Positions 12,404 to 20,856 of a stretch of 64,000 nucleotides of DNA are shown one piece after another. Position numbers and translations under genes: made by a program. Position 1 is the stretch's first letter; every line of letters starts with the position of its first letter. A model generated the notes under the pieces. That model was not told the origin of the DNA. It worked only from the letters and a program-made list of their open reading frames with translations, and searched no databases. Location of the stretch: assembly GCA_013146195.2 (NCBI GenBank), contig CM028378.1, forward strand, positions 83,510,295-83,574,294, written 5' to 3'. Source of the stretch: Codonopsis lanceolata. Lineage: Eukaryota; Streptophyta; Magnoliopsida; Asterales; Campanulaceae.

Positions 12404-13338
12404 GAGGCCCGTCTGGTCGTGCGTTTTGGCCATCAAATGCAGCGTTTTGGGAGCGTTTCGACAAAAAATTTATATCAATACGCGGTTGAGTTTTAAACGC
12501 TCCAAAATTGAGCTTTTTTCAAAACGTTGCAATTAAAACACAACATGAATCGAGATTTCTCCAAAATGCCCATCCTTCTTTGTACAGATCTTCTACCAAG
12601 AATAGATCCGAAGAAAGTGAGGGAGAAACAAATCCAGAAAGAGAGATAGAGGGAGGGAGAAACAGATCCAGGAGGGAGGGAGAAACACATCGAGAGAGAG
12701 GGAGAAATCGAGAGCTTGCGTGACGGCGTCACGACATCGATGCGATGAACTCGCGCTAGAAACTCTGAAGATCGGAGTGGACGCAGTAGCAGTAGCTTCT
12801 TTTAAAACAAGAGAGAAGCTTTACCCGAGAAGAGAGAGAAATAATGAGAGAGATGATGAGAGAAATAAAGAGAGTGAGATATGTACATAAATGTATTACA
12901 TAATCAGATGGTGAGATTGAAAGGAAAAGAGATCGCTAAAAAGGGGTCAAATTTTCTTCTCTATTTGTATCACTTTTTTAAAGATAAGTACATAAAAGTA
13001 TTACATATAAAAATTTAGTTATATAATAATATATGTAATATAAAAAGTGAAAAATGTAGTTATATAATAATATATGTAATATAAAAAGTGAAAAATTTAG
13101 TTATATAATAATATATGTAATATAAAAAGTGAAAAATTTAGTTATATAATAATATATGCAATATAAAAATATTTATAAAAATATTTATTTATTAATATTA
13201 TAAAGGGTATAATTGTCTTTTTGATAACTACTCAAGTTTATGAAAATAGCGTTTTGAAATTATATCACAAACGTGTTTGTAAGGAAACCGCAGCGTTTTA
13301 AAACCGCTACGTTTTAAAACAGCTGCACCAAACGAGCC
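12404..13338. mobile_element. Small non-autonomous TIR element (MITE-like)
   Basis: The left end reads GAGGCCCGTCTGGT and the right end, reverse-complemented, GGCTCGTTTGGT. Both continue into GCGTTTT-type motifs (TGCGTTTTGG on the left, GTTTTAAAACG on the right). CTA lies just outside both ends (12401-12403 and 13339-13341), a possible 3-bp target duplication. The GGGCCCGTTTGGT-like start is common among small plant TIR transposons. The interior has a purine-rich GAGAGA/GGGAGG tract (12610-12720) and a 41-bp tandem repeat. No transposase is present. The superfamily (PIF/Harbinger or hAT) is not settled by what I can see. Confidence 0.55.
13014..13170 (+). repeat. 41-bp tandem repeat, about 3.7 copies
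   Basis: The unit contains TTATATAATAATATATG followed by TAATATAAAAAGTG and AAAAATTTAG. Copies are nearly identical, with single substitutions. Confidence 0.85.
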
Positions 13339-13341
13339 CTA

Positions 13342-13774
13342 AATGAGATAATTTATAATACAATATAGATCATAGTCGCACATATGCAATTAACTAAAGC
13401 TATTTAGAGGTTGAGATTGATTCATTTACTGAGATCCTACGGTCATTATCACTTCCCGAGTTCACATGTGTGAACGGCGGTTGAGCAACTACTCCTTCTC
13501 TCTCTCCAACTCTCCCCACTATTCATGGTTAGTGGCCGCTAATCCTTTCTCTACCAAACTCACGTTCCTTTTCTTTTCAATATTTTAATTAATTAATCAA
13601 TTTTATGCTAAAAAATCGTAAGTTTTGTAATTTGAAATATTTTTTTCTTTTTAACTGTTATCATAATTAACTTAGACAAATTATAGGTAAATATTAATAT
13701 TAATTCATTTCCACATTATCTGCTTCATTTATTGATAAATTCACAAACTGACACCGTACCATCGACACAGACAA
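13342..13774. other. Spacer between TIR element and right inverted arm
   Basis: No gene seen. Contains GTTCACA-TG-TGTGAAC, a perfect 7-bp palindrome near 13460, and a CT-rich leader-like tract at 13485-13520, suggestive of a former promoter or 5' leader. Confidence 0.4.
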
Positions 13775-13919
13775 GTATGTTTTTTCATTCTTTTCAAAAT
13801 CATAACCGAAGTGAGTTGAATTGTGGGACTGATTGAGCTCTTCTGTCTCCTGCATTGTTTTGACTTTTGAGTTTAATATCTAAGCATCAACTTTGGATTG
13901 TGACAGCTTTGAGGAACTT
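13775..13919 (-). repeat. Right arm of 145-bp inverted repeat
   Basis: Reverse complement of 12255-12399 with about three mismatches. Sequence continues to the right into intron-like DNA. Confidence 0.9.
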
Positions 13920-16900
13920 AGCTTGATTTTTGAGTGAAGACTTGCACTAAAGTTTAATTTTAATTCAAACTAATAGATGTAGGTTCTTATGTTTTGTGAT
14001 ATTTGGGTTAGTAGTCTTTTTTCTATTTTTGATTAGTTCTGCAGCAATTATGTTGTTTATGTGGCCTTCTTTTTCTGTTTTTGTCTTCTATGTCCAGGAA
14101 AAGAATTTGAGCTTCAAGGATGTGTCCAGGCTGTAATTTGAGTCTTTTATTTCCAAAAAAAGTTTGATTAAATGATAATAATTATTTAATATCACTTGAA
14201 ACAATTGAGATAACTACTACATACCTCTGTGTTTACTGATCCATTAATTAATTGGGACGTGATACATTCTCCCTAGCTCAAGAAACTAATAAAAAATAAT
14301 GAGCCCGATGGGAACAAGAATGTCTAGCTACATCAGGTAAGTACTATTAAAGTATTTAGATGAGAAAAAAATCTTTAGAAAGAACCAACAATTTAAAAAA
14401 ACCCACCACACCCTAACTAGCAGACTAAGGACATAACAAATTATTTTATATTTCACATCATGAAAATCACAGAATCAAGGAAATGCTAAATTTAATAACA
14501 AACTAAATTTCATTCAAGCAATCATTTTGTTGAGTAAAAAAATATATCAGTACTCAGTTATAACATCCAAATAACGCTTTGAAAATCCCAAAACTAAACT
14601 AATTGAAAAGATTGTGATGCACAGAAGAAGCAAATATGGTGGCATGCTTGACAAATATGGCAGGTTGTCCAGAAGATCATGGTCTACAAGGAAAAAGGAA
14701 ATAGGTAGCAAGTGATGCAGTGTGGAATCAAGATTATTAAGCAATTAACATTGTATTTACATTATACCATAAAAAATCACATACAACAAGGAAATAATTG
14801 CTCACATAGTTTCTTTAGGTTTCGTTTTAAAATTACACTTGATAATGGAACTTTTCACATTGCACGAGCCATGTACCTCGATTGTGAAGATACTGGGTTA
14901 AGCTCACCCATCCAACATCTGACATTGAATTTTACTTATGAAACTCAAGTATAATACTTATTAATCAACCAACTCCATAAAGCTAAAGTATTGTAATTAT
15001 TCACTATCCGCTACGTTACCATTAAATTCACCAAATACTCCACACAACTTCAAACTTTACCGAACTTACATATTCTGAAACTAGACACTTTAAACTACAA
15101 TTTAACACTTTGAATCACCTAATTCGGGTGTAAATTCATGAAGTTATGACCATTCAAAACCCAGGTTACTAACTAGGATTTCTTCTAACAGCTTCACAAA
15201 CGCAGCGGTGGTTCAAAACCCAATTGAGCTACTTCCTGAGCTCGGAATTTTAAGAAAGTTTACAGGTAACTACCTAACACATAAAAATACAACATATCTA
15301 AAATTCAGCACATTTCCATGCACAGAGTTGCTACAGAAATTTTCGGAAATTGGTCCAAAACAGGGTCTGCACTTGATTGAAAGTTATGTGTTTAGCTCAC
15401 CAACTTAACCAATACTTTAAATCACTGAACAATCTAATCACATAGCAAACATACCAAAAACCATTAAAGTTCAGCAACATAACCCTCTAATATGTCAATA
15501 CAAAGAGTACAAACACAATGGCCTAAAAATCAGAACTAGACTACAAATTTAGGATCGTGCCTCTGCAATGTGGAGCAATTAACTATAAGACACACACACA
15601 GAACTGCAATTCTTACCAGATTACAGCACAATGACTCATGATTTCTTCGATTTATATATAAAAAAAATCAATGGGAATGCAAAGTCTAATTAGCAGGTTT
15701 ATGGAAGAGTGTTGATCTTCTTTATGGAATATGAGTTCATATAAGCTGATTTTTCAATCAAGAGTGTTGATCTTCTTAAATACAACCATGTTAATAAAAA
15801 GATTCTTGTTCATATTTAAACCCCTAGGCTGAAGACACTCTGGTTTTGCCATTATTAGATACAACCTACTTTTTACAAAATTATATGTATGGTGAGCACT
15901 TTGGTACACTTAAATATAGGCATGAGAAAGATAATGTGCAAAGGAGTGGATGTTGAGGGGGCAATGACTTGCCTACACTTGTTCTTTTTTTCTCTTTTTT
16001 TTGGTTGGCAAAGAAGTTCAATTTTGGTAATAACATGATTGATGGTCAAACAACACCAGGGTGACTAGGTTCGAGGTAATCCCAATAGAAATGCCTCCTA
16101 AAATAAGAACATCATATCAAAAGGAAAACAAGACCTCCAACCAATTTCTGGTCTTAGATGAGACCAACATACCCAAGTTAAGTAGTCTCCCCTAAGCAAT
16201 AAAGCCACATAATCTCACAACTTTTGGATTGGCATTGATATACAACAGTCTTTAGTACTTGGCTAGATAGTTGATAATACTCAAAATACATGCACAAGAG
16301 AATAGGAAACTGAAATCTATGCAATGAAAAAACCACTAACACTTAATAGAAAAATAACTGATATCCTACAAGTCGAATTAAATTGATCTCATTACTGCAT
16401 TCCCTTCTCCAAATTCAAGTGGTAGGGTTCTTAAACTATCTGGCATTCGTGGACTTGATTGTACTTCCAAGTTCAAACTGATTTTGTCATGACTAACTAA
16501 GTGCCAAATATTCATTCATGAAATTACTGGAACGAGATACTCAAAAAATAAAACATATTTTCTCATGATTAATAGATATATATCTTTCTAAGAACGTAGA
16601 AATTGACAAAGATTGATTCAGCTCGTTCCCGTCCTTCGCTTCAGGTCCTGTCACTCGATTCGCCTAAGGCGATAATGCTACAGAGCATCTTGGACATCTC
16701 AAAAATGAACATACATAGTATCTTGTGCATCTAAAAAATGTAGACACTACACACACACACACACACAGTCGAACAAATTGAATACACGCAGAAAATAAAA
16801 TTGAACAGAGAAAAAGAAACAAAATTGAACCAAACATTACATAGAGTGGCTGATCAGAGAAGTAACAACCACAACAAAACCCAGAAAACAAATTAAAATA

Positions 16901-16929
16901 AAAAAGTTGGTCAGACAGGTTTTGTTCTG
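13920..16929. other. Unassigned intron-like DNA
   Basis: T-rich, intron-like sequence. A potential short exon at 14299-14336 starts ATG and ends at a good donor (CAG/GTAAGT), but nothing joins it convincingly. A (CA)n microsatellite lies at 16749-16768. Open frames at 14712-14954 and 15208-15408 have no recognisable domain. Confidence 0.4.
14547..14683 (-). pseudogene. Candidate terminal exon with a membrane segment (unrecognised)
   Basis: On the minus strand, CTTTTTCCTTGTAG at about 14684-14697 looks like a 3' splice site. The following frame runs about 45 codons to TGA at 14547. It encodes a hydrophobic stretch (PYLLLLCITIFSISLVLG) followed by a short basic tail, as in a C-terminal membrane anchor. 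No other exon could be tied to it and I do not recognise the protein. It could be a captured gene fragment inside a Helitron-type element ending at 17579, or chance. Confidence 0.2.
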
Positions 16930-17400
16930 TAACCTGTTTTAGGGCGCGATTGATTGGATCTTGGGTCGTAGATGCCGAAGAGAGAGATGAGGGAGCTGGT
17001 CAAATGTTGCCGGACCGGTGGCGAGGGCGGCGCGATAAGATAGATTGGAGGAGTATGCGCAGATCTGAGAGAGAGAGGAAATGCGATTAGGGGGGGTTGA
17101 CAACTGTCTGGTCGAAGATGGGAAGGTTGAAGTCGGGGATGGAGGATGTTGGCCGGGCAGAGGAGATGAAGGATGGAGACTCACGAACTGGGGAGAGCGA
17201 CGTGTGATGAGAGTGAGCACTGTCGATGAGAGTGAGCACTGGAGATGGCGGACGGTGGCTTGATGGGAATCGTCGGGTCTTGTAGATGAAGGGCGACTGA
17301 GAGATGAAGGGCGATGAGAGAATGGGAGAGGAGATGGGTAAGGGGGCCTGGGCGTGAAAGAGAGAGAGGATTCAATATATTGGGGGAAAACCTGTGAGGG
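16930..17400. other. GC-rich island, possible captured promoter/first exon
   Basis: Sharply more GC-rich than its surroundings, with many GAGAGA and GATGAGAG motifs. Two short direct duplications are visible: GATGAGAGTGAGCACTG at about 17205-17242 and GATGAAGGGCGA at about 17285-17312. Open frames exist on both strands (16939-17220 minus, 17081-17263 plus) but are low-complexity and unrecognised. The composition fits the 5' end of a minus-strand plant gene picked up by a transposon. Confidence 0.3.
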
Positions 17401-17544
17401 CGGGAGAATGAAATATTGGGGAAAGCTTGTTTTATTAGAATTTATTTTTTTACATAGACAAAATATTTTTATTTGAATATTTTATAAATTTATACTTTCA
17501 ATTTATAGTCTTTATTTTGCTTGAATTTAATATAATAAAAAAAA

Positions 17545-17579
17545 GTGTGAGCGCGTTCTACGCACAGGTGTAAAACTAG
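17545..17579 (+). mobile_element. Helitron-type 3' terminus
   Basis: TGAGCG-CGTTCTA-CGCACA forms a near-perfect 6-bp stem, followed 8 bases later by CTAG at 17576-17579 and then T. A GC hairpin close before CTRR, with insertion between A and T, is the signature of Helitron 3' ends. The matching 5' end was not identified, so the element's extent (possibly including the GC-rich island) is unknown. Confidence 0.45.
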
Positions 17580-17850
17580 TTAAATATTATTATATTTTAT
17601 AATATAATATTATTAAATTACCAAATACAATTTATTTTAAAAATCAACAGATTAACTACCACAATTATTTTTAAGTAAAAAATTAAAAAAATTATTCAAA
17701 ATTATTTTTAAGTGAATATTTTATATAACTTCCACAATATTATACCGAGTTTTTTACCAAAATATTGTAGCTTTAATTAAATATTCTCAAACGATAGTAT
17801 TTCTTAATCTAATTCCCAAATTATGGTACTTTCAAAAATACTAATGATAT
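17580..17850. other. AT-rich DNA, intron-like
   Basis: No gene. It precedes the GW-rich exon fragment and could be its intron. Confidence 0.4.
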
Positions 17851-18042
17851 AAGGGTACCAAGGTGGACCGAACTGATCAGACAAGTGGTTGGGTTGCAGT
17901 GGGATCTAAGAAAAATGTTGAGTCAAGTGGTGGCTGGGAGCAGGTGATAGACAAAATGCAGAATGTGGGTGCTGGTACAGAAAAACCAGTATCAAATGGG
18001 TGGTCAAAGGAAGAACTTTCTAGATCCACTGGTTGGGGAGAA
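17851..18042 (+). pseudogene. GW/WG-repeat gene fragment (AGO-hook-like, NRPE1-type?)
   Basis: A roughly 64-codon frame holds four regularly spaced GW units: TSGW, SGGW, SNGW and STGWGE. They lie in a polar Ser/Lys/Glu background with WSKEE between them. Clusters of GW/WG in such a background are the Argonaute-binding hooks of plant RNA-directed DNA methylation proteins, chiefly the C-terminal domain of the largest RNA polymerase V subunit (NRPE1) and SPT5-like KTF1. I see only this patch and no polymerase domain, so assignment to NRPE1 is an inference from the style of the repeats. The frame has no start of its own and runs directly into the GTTAA/GTTAC satellite, which supplies the stop. 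It is a truncated or captured exon, flanked on the left by AT-rich intron-like DNA. Confidence 0.4.
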
Positions 18043-18043
18043 A

Positions 18044-18307
18044 GTTATGTTACGTTAAGTTAGGTTAAGTTACGTTACATTAAGCTAGGTTAAGTTACGT
18101 TACGTTAAGTCATGTTACGTTACTTTACGTTACGTTAAGTTAACTTACATTACGTTAAGTTACATTAAGTTACGTTACGTTAAGTTAAGTTAACTTACGT
18201 TACGTTAAGTTACGTTACCTTAAGTTACGTTACGTTAAGTTAGGTTAAATTACGTTACGTTAAGTCACATTACGTTAAGTTAACTTACATTACGTTACGT
18301 TAAGTTA
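18044..18307 (+). repeat. Pentanucleotide microsatellite, left block
   Basis: Interspersed GTTAA and GTTAC 5-mers (runs such as GTTACGTTAAGTTA) in strict 5-bp register with occasional GTTAG and GTCAC variants. About 50 units. Confidence 0.95.
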
Positions 18308-18795
18308 ATGGTCCATCGTACTCCATTATGTCATTTCGCCAATAGGCGTAACGTCTTTTCATGTTATAATGGTTCATCGTACTCCATTATACCATTTCGC
18401 CAATAGGTGTATCGTGTTTTCATGTTATAATGGTTAATCGTACTCCATCATACCATTTCGCCAATAGGCGTATCGTGTTTTCATGTTATAATGGTCCATC
18501 GTAGTCCATTATAACATTTCGTCAATAGGCGTAGCGTGTTTTCATGTTATAATGGTACATCGTAGTCCATTATAACATTTCGCCAATAGGCGTAGCATGT
18601 TTCATGTTATATATAATGGTTCATCGTACTCCGTTATAACATTTCGCCAACAGGCGTAACGTGTTTTCATGTTATAATGGTCTATCGTAGTCAATTATAA
18701 CATTTCGCCAATAGGCGTAGCGTGTTTTCATGTTATAATGGTCCATCATAGTTCAATATAACATTTCGCCAATAAGCGTAGCGTGTTTTCATGTT
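18308..18795 (+). repeat. 61-bp minisatellite, eight copies
   Basis: Units start with ATGGTYCATCGTA at 18308, 18369, 18430, 18491, 18552, 18616, 18677 and 18738, a 61-bp period except one 64-bp copy. Each includes CATTTCGCCAATAGGCGTA and ends in TTTTCATGTTATA. The array lies between two blocks of the GTTAM pentanucleotide. Confidence 0.95.
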
Positions 18796-19200
18796 AACTT
18801 AAGTTAAGTTACGTTACGTTAAGTTAAGTTAAGTTAAGATAAGTTAAGTTAAGTTAAGTTAAGATAAGTTAAGATAAGTTAAGTTAAGTTAAGTTACGTT
18901 ACGTTAAGTTACGTTAAGTTATGTTACGTTAAGTTAAGTTAACGTACGTTACGTTAAGTTACGTTACGTTACGTTACGTTAAGTTACATTATGTTACGTT
19001 AAGCTTAAGTTACGTTATGTTACGTTAAGCTTAAGTTACGTTATGTTACGTTATGTTAAGTTACATTACGTTACGTTAAGTTAAGTTACATTAAGTAACA
19101 TTACGTTAAGTTAAGTTACATTAAGTAACGTTACGATACGTTACGTTAAGTTACGTTACATTACGTTAATTACGTTACGTTAAGTTAAGTTAAGTTAAGT
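18796..19200 (+). repeat. Pentanucleotide microsatellite, right block
   Basis: Same GTTAA/GTTAC 5-mers as the left block, about 80 units, with GATAA variants at 18835-18875. Confidence 0.95.
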
Positions 19201-19338
19201 TGTAATGTGAATATTTTAATTTTTGTAATTATATTGATGCTAATCATTTTAATTATTGATATTATATTATTAAATTAACATTTCAAATATTAATTTAATA
19301 ATAAAATTATCATTCATTAAAATAATTATAATATTTCC

Positions 19339-19363
19339 TATATATATATATATATATATATAT
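19339..19363. repeat. (TA)n microsatellite
   Basis: Short TA run directly abutting the LTR end at 19364. The retrotransposon probably inserted into or beside it. Confidence 0.8.
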
Positions 19364-20085
19364 TGATGCGTCCAATAAATCTGGACACACTAGACAAGCC
19401 CAATCCGAACACCTGGCTTTCAACGTGTTCTTGAATCCTCAAAGCCCAACTCTGCGATGCCAATGAACAAACATAAACTAGGCAGGGGCACTCCCTGCAA
19501 AGGCCCTCCGGCGTGTGAATTAGTATAAGAAAGTAAGCAATTTGACAGAGTTTCGGCTAGAGAATTAGATTGCACATACCTCTCTCCGTATTTTGCCAAG
19601 CTTTTATATGCACCGGAAGGCGTAACCGCCAATAACTATGAATAAATGTCCATGATTGGCCTTAACTGCCCATGATCTCCATTAACCGCCCATAAAGGTC
19701 ATTAAACACCCCCACTAACGGTCATGGCCTTTAATGAGAACGCATTTAACTGGCCTGCTAATGACAATGGATTATCTAGAGAATTCGCCGACCATTATCG
19801 CGAGCTAAGATTCTTGCTCGGGTGTGACCACCCTCAACTACTACCTTAATCTTTCCCGGACATGAACGTCCTCAACTGATAGCGGCTCTTTACTAACGAA
19901 GACGAGCAATCATGCTCGTTTATCGATTTTGCTCGCTTAGCTGAACCCCCACCTCGCAAGTAACTAACCTGACAAAAGCCAAGATTTTGCCCGCTTGCTC
20001 GCGTGACTCCATTGCTCGCTTACTCAAAAGAAACATACGCTTGACACGTGGCTCATGACTTGGGCCTATTGGGCCAAGCAGCTCA
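19364..20085 (-). repeat. 3' LTR of the Tat-lineage element
   Basis: On the minus strand the LTR starts TGAGCTGCTT at 20085 and ends GCATCA at 19364 (722 bp). It has a TATA box (ATATAAAAG, 19601-19609) and an R/U5 region of about 240 bases. The start is inferred from the purine-rich tract immediately upstream. The second LTR is not in the window, so boundaries rest on motif placement alone. A G-box (CACGTG, about 20045-20050) and GGGCC motifs lie in U3. Confidence 0.6.
19601..19609 (-). promoter_or_regulatory. LTR TATA box
   Basis: ATATAAAAG on the minus strand within the 3' LTR, about 245 bases before the LTR end. Confidence 0.5.
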
Positions 20086-20100
20086 GTAGCCCCCAACTCC
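20086..20100 (-). promoter_or_regulatory. Polypurine tract
   Basis: On the minus strand GGAGTTGGGGGCTAC directly precedes the inferred LTR start. G-rich PPTs of this form prime plus-strand DNA synthesis. Confidence 0.5.
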
Positions 20101-20377
20101 TTGCCTTACCGAGTATTCATGCTCGTAACGAGGAGGAACACAAAAAATCCAAAGCATCCTTCTTTCAGATAATCTTGGAACTAAGAAAAAACTGAATAGG
20201 CGACAATTTCATGAAGCGTCTCGAACAAGCGTTTCTTGAAAGTACGAAACGTCAGCCGCCAGCCGCCAGTCTGAAAAAGTAGGCCCAATTCCTTATGCTC
20301 ATTAAATACTGCCTCGGTCACCGCGCCTCGTGCTTCGGGCCCAATGATTCGTTCCCTCAACCGGCGGTTTCACTGGG

Positions 20378-20386
20378 TATAAAAAA
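20378..20386 (+). promoter_or_regulatory. TATA box of the antisense gene
   Basis: TATAAAAAA preceded by CACTGGG. CT-rich leader-like sequence begins about 15 bases downstream. It faces the antisense gene, opposite to the LTR promoter. Confidence 0.55.
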
Positions 20387-20856
20387 CGGAATCCTCCTCT
20401 ATTTCCAACTTTTACACATCCTACAATTCTCAAGCGCCTGAAGAAAAACCAGACGAAGAATTTTTCAACTTCTCATCACGAGCCGACTTTCGGATTCATC
20501 CTTTCTCAAGACTTTCGAAGAGAAGATCGAAACTCTCCAAAACTTCCAGGTATTTCACATCTCCTCCTCGTTATTCCATTGCACTATCTTTTCTTAATTT
20601 CTGAATTAGGGTTTATGCTGCGTAAACCCCCTTTCTGTTTTTCTGCAAATTATTCATCCAAAGTCCAATCCCCTTTGCCTTTCACGAACTATGAGCCTTT
20701 TTCAACCCAAACCGAGGGAATCGAGAACTCCGTGATCAGTACCCTATTTGCTGATCTCACAACCTGCTTTCCACAGTCAATTTTTTTCTTTTGTCATATT
20801 TCACCGATCGATCAACTTCTCGATTAACCTCGCACTTCGATTCCTCTACCTCTAGG

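Noticed and set aside
12508..12723. Overlapping open frames on both strands in the small TIR element
   Set aside because: They translate a GAGAGA-rich tract (Arg/Glu-rich and Ser/Leu-rich shadows).
18044..19200. Interstitial telomere repeat
   Set aside because: The 5-mer GTTAA/GTTAC does not contain TTTAGGG or known plant telomere variants.
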